DNA of 64,000 nucleotides from Actibacterium naphthalenivorans (GCF_014196965.1 NZ_JACIEQ010000001.1:744001-808000); one strand, 5' to 3'; positions 37,085 through 45,973 are shown, counted from the first letter of the stretch. Notes: generated by a model from the sequence alone, not told the origin. Made by a program: numbers and translations.

Positions 37085-37519
37085 TCAGAAGGACCAGACG
37101 ACCGTGTCTTCGCCCAGCATGGCCCCGGCCATTGCCGGCGGCGCCGCAACGCCCACACCCTCAATCAGCACGTCGGGCGAGGCCCCCTTCCCGGGCAGAT
37201 AGATCGCGCAGACATTTGCTTTCGCGCCGTTTTTGATCGCCGCCTGCAACAGGCCCTGCGGGCTCATTCCCTTGGGCGGCTGGCCCGCGGTGGCGCTTTC
37301 GGGCGCCGCTTTCAGGGCGATGTCGCCGCCTGGGCCGCACAACAGAATCTGCACGTCACGCCCCGTCTGCACCGCCTGCATGGTCAGCACCATGCTCATG
37401 AGCTGGGTCTGGGCATCGGGCGAGGTGACAACAGTGACCAACTTGTCGGCCTCTTCGGCCAGGGCCGGTGTCGCCAAAAGGGCGAGCGCCGCGAAAGCGG
37501 CCTTTACGGTCTTCATCAT
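37085..37519 (-). CDS. Secreted DsrE/YchN-like protein
   Basis: The 144-residue protein has a signal peptide (MKTVKAAFAALALLATPALAEE) and a DsrE-like fold with VTVVTSPDAQTQLMSMVLTMQA and VQILLCGPGGDIALK, the latter holding a cysteine at the usual active position. The context is a periplasmic sulfur-relay or redox role; no dsr or sox genes are near. Start ATG 37519 or 37516 follow AAGGAC. Confidence 0.75.
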   Translation of the reverse strand: MMKTVKAAFAALALLATPALAEEADKLVTVVTSPDAQTQLMSMVLTMQAVQTGRDVQILLCGPGGDIALKAAPESATAGQPPKGMSPQGLLQAAIKNGAKANVCAIYLPGKGASPDVLIEGVGVAAPPAMAGAMLGEDTVVWSF

Positions 37520-37621
37520 GGGATGTCCTTCCATGGGGGAAATTGCCACGCGTTCCATGAGGGAAGGTAAAGATATATATAATATTATGAATACGTCGGA
37601 GTGTCGCAGCGAACCTGTGTT

Positions 37622-37876
37622 CTAGCTCTTCAGCTGCTCCAGCACGGGCGCGATCTCGCAAAAACGCGGCAGCCGGTCCGCCCCGGCGCTTTGCCGCCCC
37701 ATCCAGCCCATGCAGCGCTGCGCCCGCCCGCAGGCACAGCAATGGGCGATCGTTTCGCCATAGGTATCCCGCGTCAACCTGCCGGATTTCAGCGCGGCGT
37801 TCAGGTTCACCCCGATGGTCCGCGCCATGCCCTGTGTCAGCCAGAAATGCCGCGAGAGTCTGCCACGGTCTTCCAT
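37622..37876 (-). CDS. DUF6455-type small cysteine protein, copy 2
   Basis: This is an 84-residue protein with a cluster HCCACGRAQRCMGWMGR and a later FCEIAP cysteine, a spacing that suggests metal or Fe-S binding. It lies three bases after the related gene upstream on the same strand, so the two are one operon. The family name is a recollection (DUF6455, common in Rhodobacterales); function is unknown. Confidence 0.7.
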   Translation of the reverse strand: MEDRGRLSRHFWLTQGMARTIGVNLNAALKSGRLTRDTYGETIAHCCACGRAQRCMGWMGRQSAGADRLPRFCEIAPVLEQLKS

Positions 37877-37879
37877 GGC

Positions 37880-38137
37880 TCACCCCACGCGCAACGAATC
37901 CAGAAGATCCTTGTTCCGGCAATAGGCCGGCGCGGCATCCGCCCCGTCCACATGCTCGGCCAGGAAATCCCGGCACGCCCCGGCCTGCAGGCAACCGACG
38001 CAGCGCAGCACCGTGTTGCGCATCTGCTCGGGCCGCATGTGGCCGCGCTGCGCTTCTTCGGCCAGATCCACGCCAAGCGTATCGGCCATGCGCGTCACCA
38101 ATTCCGCGTGCTCGTCAAGCTTCTTGAAACCAAACAT
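37880..38137 (-). CDS. DUF6455-type small cysteine protein, copy 1
   Basis: This 85-residue protein begins FGFKKLDEHAELVTRMADTL and carries RCVGCLQAGACRDFL followed by YCRNKDLLDSL. The cysteine pattern CxxC-x4-C plus a later C matches that of the gene just downstream. ATG 38137 is preceded by AGGAGAAGT. Both are probably cytoplasmic. The duplicated arrangement suggests a heterodimer or two-cluster protein pair. Confidence 0.7.
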   Translation of the reverse strand: MFGFKKLDEHAELVTRMADTLGVDLAEEAQRGHMRPEQMRNTVLRCVGCLQAGACRDFLAEHVDGADAAPAYCRNKDLLDSLRVG

Positions 38138-38218
38138 AACTTCTCCTCTCCGAAATCCGCCACCGATTTCAGAAGAGCAGACAAGGCGCCGCCGCGCCTT
38201 GATGCGTGTCAAATTCCG

Positions 38219-38908
38219 CTAGAGCGTGGCCGCGACCTGCGCCACCTTCTGCTGACGCTGGCTGTTGGGCGGGTGAGAGCCCAGGAAACGGTCGCCGGGA
38301 TCGGGGATGCGGGTGAAATAGCGCGCGCCCAGCACCGGGTCGTAGCCCGCCTTGTGCGCGATCACGGTGCCGAGCCCGTCGGCGTCCAGCTCCATGTCCT
38401 TGGAAAACACCCGGCTGCCCAGCGTCGCGCCAAGCCGCTGGGCGCTGTCCACGCCGGCCTGATCGGCGCCCGAAAGCGTGGCACCGGCGCCCAGAAGCAA
38501 CGCCCCGACAAGCGAGGTCTGCTGCTGTTTGGGGATATGCCCCTCGATGTGATGGCCGGCCTCATGGCCCATGATGAAGGCAAGCTCATCGGGGTTCTGC
38601 GCATCGGCGATCAGCGCCAGCGTGAAGGTGATCACCGGCCGGCCCCGCGCGTCAAGGCTCTGATAGGCGTTGGCGGGCTGATCCCCGCGCCGGTCGACGA
38701 CGATCTGGAAATCGCAATTCGTGCCCGCGGTGCGTGCGCGACATTCCGATTCGGCCACCGGCTCGACCCGCTCCACCACGCTTATGAAATTGCGGGCGGC
38801 GACGTCGGGGGCCAATCTGGCAACCGGCGGCGCGGTTGGCGTGCTGGGCGTGGTGGTGGTGACGCAGGCCGACAGGGCCAGAAAGATCAGCGGCAGGAAA
38901 AGGCGCAT
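38219..38908 (-). CDS. M48-family metalloprotease lipoprotein
   Basis: The 229-residue protein has a lipoprotein signal (RLFLPLIFLALSAC, lipobox LSAC) and the zinc-binding HEXXH as GHEAGHHIEGH, with the third ligand in MELDADGLG. This is the single-domain Oma1/LoiP-like form found in the cell envelope, thought to act in outer-membrane quality control. It ends with SHPPNSQRQQKV, a conserved M48 C-terminal block. It is transcribed alone. Confidence 0.87.
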   Translation of the reverse strand: MRLFLPLIFLALSACVTTTTPSTPTAPPVARLAPDVAARNFISVVERVEPVAESECRARTAGTNCDFQIVVDRRGDQPANAYQSLDARGRPVITFTLALIADAQNPDELAFIMGHEAGHHIEGHIPKQQQTSLVGALLLGAGATLSGADQAGVDSAQRLGATLGSRVFSKDMELDADGLGTVIAHKAGYDPVLGARYFTRIPDPGDRFLGSHPPNSQRQQKVAQVAATL

Positions 38909-39071
38909 GGGGTGTCTCCGAAAGATCCGTATGGCAAGATAGGCGGTCCGCGCCCGAAGGCCAACCACCGCCCAAAGCCACGGGCAGACTTCTGCCCGGC
39001 CCAGCGCCCCGGCGCAACGGCAAAGCAATTGCGCTATTCCCTTCGCCCGGCCCACGCGCTAGCCTGCGGGC

Positions 39072-39311
39072 ATGTTTACCATCGAACATGAATTCGACGC
39101 GACTGTCGTGACCCTTGTGGACGAAGGCCCCGGCCATCTGCAGGAAGACGTGACCATTCAGGCGTTCGAGGAATGCGTGACCATCGAGCAATACGATCCG
39201 CGCAGCGATGCGGTCATGAAGGTCACCCTGTCGATGGTGCAGCTGAACGAACTGGCCGCCGCGCTGGACCTGCCCGAAGGTGTCTATAAACTGTCGCCCG
39301 CGCAGGGCTGA
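39072..39311 (+). CDS. Small uncharacterised acidic protein
   Basis: This 79-residue protein is mostly beta-strand by composition (FTIEHEFDATVVTLVDEG, EDVTIQAFEECVTIEQ), acidic, with no signal or membrane segment. I do not recognise the family. It is convergent with the DUF167 gene, with three bases between stops. The codon pattern fits the neighbours. Confidence 0.65.
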   Translation: MFTIEHEFDATVVTLVDEGPGHLQEDVTIQAFEECVTIEQYDPRSDAVMKVTLSMVQLNELAAALDLPEGVYKLSPAQG

Positions 39312-39314
39312 CGC

Positions 39315-39575
39315 TTACTCCAGCACCCGGAACAGCTTGTCGCGCGCGCTGTGCCCGCGCAGCAGCGCCAGCCGCGATTTCGGCACGCCCAGCGCCTTTG
39401 ACAACAGCTTCACCACCGCCGCGTTGGCCTTGCCGCCCTCCGGCACCGTGGTGACATAGGCCCGCAACGCGCCTCCCTCCTCGAGCTTCAGCATATTGCG
39501 CGAAGCCTTGGGCGTCACGCGCAGCGTGATCTCGGTGCCGGGGGCGCCAAGGTGGCGCAAATCGGGGATGGTCAC
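39315..39575 (-). CDS. DUF167/YggU family protein
   Basis: The 86-residue protein has the DUF167 core: TLRVTPKASRN, YVTTVPEGGKANAAVVKLLSKALGVPKS and LLRGHSARDKLFRV. The start is GTG 39575; no in-frame ATG precedes the conserved part. Function is unknown, though the fold is small and soluble. Confidence 0.85.
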   Translation of the reverse strand: MTIPDLRHLGAPGTEITLRVTPKASRNMLKLEEGGALRAYVTTVPEGGKANAAVVKLLSKALGVPKSRLALLRGHSARDKLFRVLE

Positions 39576-39746
39576 GCGGCGCTGCCTTTCCGGATGGTTT
39601 GTTCCGCAGCGCAGCATGGCCGGTTGCGCCCGCGTTGGCCACAGGCGCCGTGGCCGCATGCGTGCCAAAGCCCGGAGCTTCCTGTTTTCGGGTTGAATTA
39701 CACGCCCGCAGCGCCGAAATCTGTTGCAACCAATACCGGAGTCCAC

Positions 39747-40325
39747 ATGCCCAATCCGAATCCCGCGGTGATGGAGTTTCTCCTCACCCGCCGCTCGCGC
39801 CCCGCGAAAACGCTGACGGCGCCGGTGCCTGACCGCAACGCGCTGATGCCGATCCTGACCGCCGCCGCGCGCACCCCCGATCATGGCAAGCTTGAACCCT
39901 GGCGCTTCATCGTGCTGGAACGGCCCGCGATGCAGCGGCTGGCGGCGCTGGTGGCTGATCGCGGCGCCGCGCTGGGGATGGCGCCCGAACAGGTGGAAAA
40001 GGCACGTCAGGCCTTTGCCGACGCCGGGCTGGCGGTGGCGGTGATCTCCTCGCCGAAACAGTCGGACAAGGTGCCGCAGATCGAACAGGTCTATTCCGCC
40101 GGCGCGGTCTGCCTGGCGCTTGTCAATGCGGCACTGGCCTCGGGCTGGGGCGCGAACTGGCTGAGCGGCTGGCCGGCCTACGATCCGGTCATCACCGAAC
40201 AGGGGCTGGGGCTGGCCCCGGGCGAAAGCGTGGCCGGGTTCGTCCATATGGGCACCGAAACCGCACCGCCGCCCGAGCGTCCGCGCCCGGATGTCAACGC
40301 GCTGACCACCTGGGTCGGCGCATGA
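39747..40325 (+). CDS. Nitroreductase family protein
   Basis: The 192-residue FMN-dependent oxidoreductase has the family pieces VMEFLLTRRSRPAKTL, AARTPDHGKLEPWRF, GAVCLALVNAALASGWGANW and GLAPGESVAGFVHMGT. It resembles the YdjA-type short nitroreductases. Substrate unknown. Its stop overlaps the EI24 gene, so the two are co-translated. Confidence 0.87.
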   Translation: MPNPNPAVMEFLLTRRSRPAKTLTAPVPDRNALMPILTAAARTPDHGKLEPWRFIVLERPAMQRLAALVADRGAALGMAPEQVEKARQAFADAGLAVAVISSPKQSDKVPQIEQVYSAGAVCLALVNAALASGWGANWLSGWPAYDPVITEQGLGLAPGESVAGFVHMGTETAPPPERPRPDVNALTTWVGA

Positions 40326-41062
40326 TCCTTTCGGATTTCCTGAAAGCGCTGGCGCAGCTTTCCGATCCGCGTTTCCGCCGCGTGCTGTTTCTGGGGCTGG
40401 GCCTGACCGTGGCCCTGTTGATGGGCGTGACGCTGGTGTTCATCGCCCTGATCGGCTGGCTGGTGCCCGAAGGCATGGTGCTGCCCCTGATCGGCGAGGT
40501 TCACTGGCTGGGCGAGCTTTTGTCTTTCGCCACCGTGGGGCTTATGATCTTCCTGTCCACCTTCCTGATGGTGCCCGTCGCCTCGGCCTTCACCGGGCTG
40601 TTTCTGGATGACGTGGCCCAGGCGGTGGAAGACAGGCATTACCCGAACCTGCCCCCGGTACCGCGCATCGGTTGGTATGAAATCTTCCGCGACAGCGTCA
40701 ACTTCTTCGGCGTGCTGATCGCCGTGAACCTTGTGGCGCTGGCGCTGTATTTCTTCGTCGGCCCGTTCACACCGGTGCTGTTCTGGGCGGTCAACGGCCT
40801 GCTGCTGGGGCGCGAGTATTTTCAGATGGTGGCGATGCGGCGGCTGGGCCGCAAGGGCGCCACGGCGCTGCGCAACCAATACTGGCTGCGGATCTGGCTG
40901 GCCGGAACGCTGATGGCTATTCCGCTATCGGTGCCGATCGTAAACCTGCTGGTGCCGGTTCTGGGCGCGGCCACCTTCACCCATCAGTTCCACCGGCTGC
41001 GGGCAAGGTCATCCGGTTCAGCGGATCCAGATCGCGGATGGAAATCACCCCCGACAGGATGA
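40322..41062 (+). CDS. EI24/CysZ-like membrane protein
   Basis: The 246-residue protein has four or more membrane segments (about 20-47, 63-90, 125-150 and 200-222) and EI24 blocks such as FLMVPVASAFTGLFLDDVAQAVE and GREYFQMVAMRR. Members include the sulfate transporter CysZ; function here is unknown. The last 86 bases overlap the convergent DUF1467 gene, and the final residues lack conserved look. Confidence 0.82.
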   Translation: MILSDFLKALAQLSDPRFRRVLFLGLGLTVALLMGVTLVFIALIGWLVPEGMVLPLIGEVHWLGELLSFATVGLMIFLSTFLMVPVASAFTGLFLDDVAQAVEDRHYPNLPPVPRIGWYEIFRDSVNFFGVLIAVNLVALALYFFVGPFTPVLFWAVNGLLLGREYFQMVAMRRLGRKGATALRNQYWLRIWLAGTLMAIPLSVPIVNLLVPVLGAATFTHQFHRLRARSSGSADPDRGWKSPPTG

Positions 41063-41270
41063 TCCCCGCGATCACCGCCCACAGCACCACGGTGATCACC
41101 GTCACAAGCCTTGCCGTGCGCCCCGCCTTGAAATTCGCGGGCGCCCCGGCATGGGTGCCCGGCACCACATCGCCCTCGTCGCCCTGGGTTCGCAGGCGGA
41201 TCGGCAGGATGATGAACAGCACCATGAACCAGATCACCGCGAACAGAACCAGGGCGGCGGTGATAGACAT
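40977..41270 (-). CDS. DUF1467 family membrane protein
   Basis: The 97-residue protein has two membrane helices (about 3-25 and 57-78) and the family blocks FAVIWFMVLFIILPIRLRTQGD and PANFKAGRTARLV. Its start overlaps the epimerase stop as ATGA. The epimerase/DUF1467 pair is a recurring alphaproteobacterial arrangement. Function is unknown. Confidence 0.85.
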   Translation of the reverse strand: MSITAALVLFAVIWFMVLFIILPIRLRTQGDEGDVVPGTHAGAPANFKAGRTARLVTVITVVLWAVIAGIILSGVISIRDLDPLNRMTLPAAGGTDG

Positions 41271-41674
41271 CAGACCTGCTCCAGCTCGATCAGGCAGCCA
41301 TTGAAATCCTTGGGGTGCAGAAACAGCACCGGCTTGCCATGGGCGCCGATCTTCGGCTCTCCCGTGCCCAGCACGCGGGCGCCAGACGCCTTCAGCCTGT
41401 CACGCGCGGCCAGAATGTCATCCACCTCGTAACAGATGTGATGGATGCCGCCCGAGGGGTTCTTTTCCAGAAACCCCTTGATCGGGCTGTCTTCGCCCAG
41501 CGGATACAAAAGCTCTATCTTGGTGTTGGGCAGTTCGATGAAAACCACCGTCACGCCATGATCCGGCTCATCCTGCGGCGCGCCGACCTTTGCGCCCAGC
41601 GTGTTCGAATATTGCGCCGATGCGGCCTGCAGGTCCGGTACGGCGATGGCGACATGGTTCAGCCGGCCAATCAT
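41270..41674 (-). CDS. mce: Methylmalonyl-CoA epimerase
   Basis: The 134-residue VOC-fold enzyme interconverts (R)- and (S)-methylmalonyl-CoA on the propionyl-CoA route to succinyl-CoA. Metal ligands lie in LNHVAIAV, GGIHHICYEV and CLIELEQV. ATG 41674 is chosen because AAGGAG is about nine bases upstream; the GTG at 41680 is too close to it. The mutase is not in the window. Confidence 0.9.
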   Translation of the reverse strand: MIGRLNHVAIAVPDLQAASAQYSNTLGAKVGAPQDEPDHGVTVVFIELPNTKIELLYPLGEDSPIKGFLEKNPSGGIHHICYEVDDILAARDRLKASGARVLGTGEPKIGAHGKPVLFLHPKDFNGCLIELEQV

Positions 41675-41817
41675 GGGCACACTCCTTTACCTCGGTTTGG
41701 CGCAGGTTATGCGGCCACCGCGCCCATACCGCAAGGGGCTGCGCGGAATGCCGCGGGACGTTTACCGAAGATTAAGCACCACCGCGCTCTACTTGCCCCG
41801 ATGCAGGAGAGCGTGAC

Positions 41818-42537
41818 ATGACAGATGACCTTGGAACCCTGACGACATTTTCCCCCGACCTGCCCGGCCGGCCCCTGGTGGGCATGACTGTTCTGGTGGT
41901 CGAAGACAGCCGCTTCGCGTCAGAGGCGATGCGGCTTTTGTGCCTGCGCTCGGGCGCGCGGATCAGGCGGGCCGATTGCCTGCGCTCGGCCCGGCGGCAC
42001 CTGCAGGTCTATCGCCCGACAGCGGTGATCGTGGATCTTGGCCTGCCCGATGGCGCTGGCGACGGGCTGATCGCGGAACTGGCGCAGGCCACGCCGCGGG
42101 TCGGTGTGATCCTGGCCACCAGTGGCGATGACGGGGCGCAGGCGCGGGCCCGCGCCGCAGGGGCCGACGGGTTTCTGGCCAAACCCATCACCAGCCTTGC
42201 CGCGTTTCAACAGGCGATTCTGGCACCTCTGCCCGAGGCCGCCGGCGGGCGGGCCCTCCGCGCCCTGCCCGACGAAGAGATACATCCCGACACGTTCGCC
42301 TTTCGCGACGACATGATCCATGCCGCCGACCTGCTGACCGAAGGCGCGGATGCCCGGACACTGGACTACCTTGCCCAGTTTCTGGCCGGCGTCGCCCGTT
42401 CGGCCCGCGATGCGCCGCTGGAACAGGCGGCGGCGGGTCTGGCCGACCGGCGCGCGCAAGGCATGGCCGCCGAGGCGGCGCTGGCTCGGGTCAGCGGGCT
42501 GCTGCAGGCCCGGATCAGCACCGCCGCACCGATCTGA
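41818..42537 (+). CDS. Single-receiver response regulator with an uncharacterised C-terminal domain
   Basis: The 239-residue protein has a receiver domain at about 24-135 with acidic pair VVEDS, phospho-acceptor aspartate in VIVDLGLPDG, ATSGD and the lysine in FLAKPI. The C-terminal 100 residues are helical and carry no DNA-binding motif (DDMIHAADLLTEGADARTLDYLAQFL); the shape could be Hpt-like but lacks an obvious phospho-histidine block. No kinase adjoins it; the orphan kinase at 11724-13070 is far away. Confidence 0.8.
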   Translation: MTDDLGTLTTFSPDLPGRPLVGMTVLVVEDSRFASEAMRLLCLRSGARIRRADCLRSARRHLQVYRPTAVIVDLGLPDGAGDGLIAELAQATPRVGVILATSGDDGAQARARAAGADGFLAKPITSLAAFQQAILAPLPEAAGGRALRALPDEEIHPDTFAFRDDMIHAADLLTEGADARTLDYLAQFLAGVARSARDAPLEQAAAGLADRRAQGMAAEAALARVSGLLQARISTAAPI

Positions 42538-42546
42538 ACGGTGGTG

Positions 42547-43272
42547 TCAGCCGCCGCCCGCCAACGCCGGATCGGATGCCACGCGCACCGGCTCGGTCAG
42601 ATCGGCCAGCCGCGCACGCTGCCGCCCGGCGGCATCGAAATTGGCGGGCGAAAGCCAGGCCCCGAACGCCTCTTTCAGCGCGGGCCATTCACTGTCGATC
42701 GCGGCGAACCAGGCGGTATCGCGGTTGCACCCCTTGATCACGGCCGCCTGCCGAAAGACGCCTTCGTAGCTGAAACCCAGCCGCTGCGCCGCCCGCCGCG
42801 AGGGCAGGTTCAGCGCATTGCATTTCCATTCGTACCGGCGATAGCCCGTCTCGAAGGCCCATTGCATCATCAGATACATCGCTTCGGTCGCGGCGCGGGT
42901 CTGTTGCAGCGCGGGCGAAAAGGTGATCGAGCCCACCTCGATCGACCCCGCTTCCGGCGCGATGCGCATGAAACTGGCCTGCCCGGCATAGCGGCCGGTC
43001 TGAAGATCGCGGATCGCGTAGAAATATGGATCGTCCGTTGCCGCCGCCTCGGCCGCCCAGCGATGAAACGCCGCCGCCGAAGGGAACGGGCCGCCCAGCA
43101 TGTAATCCCAAAGCGCGTCATGCCCGTCATAGGCCGCGAACAGATCGGCGGCGTGGCGCGCGGCGTCCAGCCGCTCCAGCCGGGCATGGCGCCCCTCCAG
43201 AACCGGCGCATCGGGGCGGCGCGGCGCCGCCCAGCCGGGCACGGGCACGCCTGGAAGACGGGTCTGGGTCAT
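42547..43272 (-). CDS. GNAT-family N-acetyltransferase, RimJ/RimL type
   Basis: The 241-residue protein has the RimJ-like parts LEGRHARLERLDAARHAADLF, YFYAIRDLQTGRYAGQASFM, the beta-strand IEVGSITFSPALQQTRAATEAMYLMM that holds the CoA loop, and LNLPSRRAAQRLGFSYEGVFRQ. It would move an acetyl group from acetyl-CoA to a protein or small amine. It lies between the response regulator (convergent) and the DUF1501 gene. Confidence 0.85.
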   Translation of the reverse strand: MTQTRLPGVPVPGWAAPRRPDAPVLEGRHARLERLDAARHAADLFAAYDGHDALWDYMLGGPFPSAAAFHRWAAEAAATDDPYFYAIRDLQTGRYAGQASFMRIAPEAGSIEVGSITFSPALQQTRAATEAMYLMMQWAFETGYRRYEWKCNALNLPSRRAAQRLGFSYEGVFRQAAVIKGCNRDTAWFAAIDSEWPALKEAFGAWLSPANFDAAGRQRARLADLTEPVRVASDPALAGGG

Positions 43273-43349
43273 GTCGCGGCGCTCCCCCTGGTCGGCTTCC
43301 GGCGATCTAGCCGCAAAGAAACCCGCAGGGAAACCCCGAAAACCGGCGC

Positions 43350-44591
43350 CTAAAGAATGATCTGGCCGATCCCGCCCATATCCAGCCCCGGAAACACCGC
43401 CGTCTCCAGCACCGACCGGTCCAGCCCGAACAGCCCGCGCATCGCCGAGGCCGCATAGGCGCGCACATCGGTCGTGGGCCGCAGGTCGCGCCCCTGATAC
43501 AGCTCCGCCTCCGACAGGCCGGGCCAGTCGGCCCAGACCTTGCCGCCGCGCACCGCGCCACCGGCCATGACCATCGCGCCACCGGTGCCGTGATCGGTGC
43601 CGCCGGTGCCGTTTTCCCGCGCCGTCCGTCCGAACTCCGTCATCGCCAGCACCGTGGTCTGGCTCCAGACCGGGCCCAACCCCTGTTTCAGCGCCAGAAT
43701 GGTTTCGGCAAGCTGGGTCAGCGGCGGCTTCAGCGTGTTGGCCTGATTGTTATGCGTGTCCCAGCCGTTGATCGAAAACGCCGCGATGCGGGTTTCACCC
43801 AACAGGCGCGACACCGCGAAATCGGCCACTTTCAGATGGGTCTTGCCGCGCGTCGCCTCCATCATCTGCTCGCGCATCGCCTCCGCATCGCCGGGCTCGG
43901 CCATGGCCTGCATATTCGCGCCCGTCTCCAGGCTTTCGGCGATATGGATCGCCTCGCCCACCGCATCACGGAACAGCGGATCGTTCTGGGCGACCATTTC
44001 CACCAGCTTCTGCGCCTGGGGCGAAAGCGACAGCCGCGCATCGGGCGACCAGCTCGACACCGGCGCGGGGCCGCCCAGCACCAGCAACTCGTCGCGGCCG
44101 ATGGCAAAGGCGGTTTCGGCGCTCACCCCCGGCACCGCCTGCAACATCCGGTTCAGCCAGCCGTCGCGCACATGCGCCGCGCCCAGATCGAAGCCGGTGC
44201 CCGCCTCGAGCAGATCCTGCCCGTCGAAATGGCTGCGCTTGTCGCGGTACGGGGTCGAAACCGCATGGGCAAAGCCCAGCTCGCCCTTCTGCCACAGCCC
44301 CGCCAACGACGACAGCGCGGGGTGCAGCGAAAAGAACCCGTCCAGATCGGCGGCGCCCGCCGCCTCTCCGAATTTCAGCTTGGGGCGGCTGGCGGCGAAA
44401 TCAGGGTCACCATAGGGCTGGACCACATCCAGCCCGTCCATCGCGCCGCGCAGGATGATCACGACAAGGCGATGATCCCAGGGCGCGGCGGCCAGCGTGA
44501 CCGGCGTCAACAGGGGCGAAGCCGCGGCCGAACACCCCAGCGCGAGCGAGCGCATCAGCAAGGCGCGGCGGGTAAGGGCAGACCGGTTCAT
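43350..44591 (-). CDS. DUF1501 family protein with Tat-like signal
   Basis: The 413-residue protein begins NRSALTRRALLMRSLALGC, a twin-arginine-like signal, then shows DUF1501 blocks RLVVIILRGAMDGLDVVQPYG, FSLHPALSSL, YRDKRSHFDGQDLLEAG, INGWDTHNNQ, MTEFGRTARENGTGGTDHGTGGAM. The fold is in the alkaline-phosphatase-like group, and the histidine/aspartate block could bind metal. It starts two bases after the DUF1800 stop; the two families usually come together. The function of the pair is not established. Confidence 0.88.
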   Translation of the reverse strand: MNRSALTRRALLMRSLALGCSAAASPLLTPVTLAAAPWDHRLVVIILRGAMDGLDVVQPYGDPDFAASRPKLKFGEAAGAADLDGFFSLHPALSSLAGLWQKGELGFAHAVSTPYRDKRSHFDGQDLLEAGTGFDLGAAHVRDGWLNRMLQAVPGVSAETAFAIGRDELLVLGGPAPVSSWSPDARLSLSPQAQKLVEMVAQNDPLFRDAVGEAIHIAESLETGANMQAMAEPGDAEAMREQMMEATRGKTHLKVADFAVSRLLGETRIAAFSINGWDTHNNQANTLKPPLTQLAETILALKQGLGPVWSQTTVLAMTEFGRTARENGTGGTDHGTGGAMVMAGGAVRGGKVWADWPGLSEAELYQGRDLRPTTDVRAYAASAMRGLFGLDRSVLETAVFPGLDMGGIGQIIL

Positions 44592-44593
44592 CG

Positions 44594-45973
44594 TCACCTC
44601 CGTTGAAATTCGGGCGAGATCAGCACAAGACCAATCCCGACGGCGCGGGTTTCCGCTGCCGATGCCGCGAAGCGCAGCGTGTCGGACGCGGTACCGCCCA
44701 GCGCCGTATCGACGAAGGCGCGCGGGTCGGGCAGTTCGGGGCGCAGCAGGCCGGGCACCATCATCGCCCACTGGATGCGGCCCGCCATGCCCTGCGGCGT
44801 GATCCAGTCCGCCTCCGCCTCGGGCCAGCCGTCGGGGCCCACCGGCGCCTCCCAGCTTTGCCCCATCACCTGCATCGGCAGCGCCAGGTAAAGCCCGGTG
44901 TCCTTTGGCCCCAGCGCCTCTATCTGCTTGCCCGGCACATCCAGCGCCCGCAGCGTGGCGGCGACGAAATCGAACGGCTGCCGCGCCTTGCCCAGACGGG
45001 GATCCCAGGCGGCGGGGTGATCCAGCAGCGCGCCATAGGTCGCCATCAGGTCGCCGCCGCTGTCGTGGAAGGCCGCCGCGATGTGATCGACCAGCGCCGG
45101 CTCCGGGGTATCGGCCACGAAATGCGTGGCCAGCTTGGTTGCGATGTGCCGGGCCGTGGCCGGGTGACGGGCCAGATCGTCGAGCACCGCATGCACATCC
45201 GCCAGCGCCGGCTGGCCGCCGCCATACTCTTGGCCCAGCACGGATTCGGCCCCCGGTTCGGCGAAAAAGGGGCGAAACAGGAACCCCTTGCGCGGATCGT
45301 AAGACAGGCCGGTGAACAGCTCGGCCAACTGGCGCACGTCGGCCTGCGAATAATCCGCCCCCACCCCCAGCGTGTGCAGTTCCATCACCTCGCGCGCAAG
45401 GTTTTCGTTCAGCCCGCCGCCCTGCTTCTTGACCTTGGCCGAGGTCGGCCCGGCGGAATTCACCTGATCCAGATAGGCCAGCATCATCGGATGGGTCACC
45501 GCCGATTTCAGCAACGCGGCGAAAGAGCCTGTCAGGTGCGGGCGGATTGCCTCTTCGACATAGGTCGCGGCGGAAAAGATCAGGATGCCCTGCTTGCCCT
45601 TGACGGTGAAATGATCGGCCCAGAAACGGGTCAGCCGCTCGCGCAGCCCGTCTTCGGTGCCCGCGGCGCGGCGGAGTGTGGCGTTCAGATAAAGCTGCTG
45701 GTTTTCGCGGCCCGCCTTGCGCAGGGCACGAATCCTCTTTTGCGCCGCTTTCGCCTCTTCGCTGCCGCGTTTCTGGCGCAGCAGGCGCGACTGCTCGAAA
45801 AATTCGGTCAGCGCGGGGATCAGCGTTTCGAACCGCGGAATCGGATGGCGGGCGGCCATCGCATCGGGGCCCTGCAGCCGCCGCAACATGCCGTCCGTGC
45901 TGGCGGGGGCGGCGCGCACCGGGCTCAGCCCGGTGCCGAACCTGATTTCGGCAAGTTTTGGATCAAAGGTCAA
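44594..45973 (-). CDS. DUF1800 family protein
   Basis: The 459-residue protein has the DUF1800 landmarks: EIRFGTGLSPV, RLTRFWADHFTV, HPMMLAYLDQVNS, NENLAREVMELHTLGVGADYSQADV and RHPATARHIATKLATHFVAD. The likely start is TTG 45973, eight bases after AGGAG; no in-frame ATG fits. It precedes DUF1501 in a two-gene operon. No signal peptide is visible with this start. Role unknown. Confidence 0.86.
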   Translation of the reverse strand: MTFDPKLAEIRFGTGLSPVRAAPASTDGMLRRLQGPDAMAARHPIPRFETLIPALTEFFEQSRLLRQKRGSEEAKAAQKRIRALRKAGRENQQLYLNATLRRAAGTEDGLRERLTRFWADHFTVKGKQGILIFSAATYVEEAIRPHLTGSFAALLKSAVTHPMMLAYLDQVNSAGPTSAKVKKQGGGLNENLAREVMELHTLGVGADYSQADVRQLAELFTGLSYDPRKGFLFRPFFAEPGAESVLGQEYGGGQPALADVHAVLDDLARHPATARHIATKLATHFVADTPEPALVDHIAAAFHDSGGDLMATYGALLDHPAAWDPRLGKARQPFDFVAATLRALDVPGKQIEALGPKDTGLYLALPMQVMGQSWEAPVGPDGWPEAEADWITPQGMAGRIQWAMMVPGLLRPELPDPRAFVDTALGGTASDTLRFAASAAETRAVGIGLVLISPEFQRR

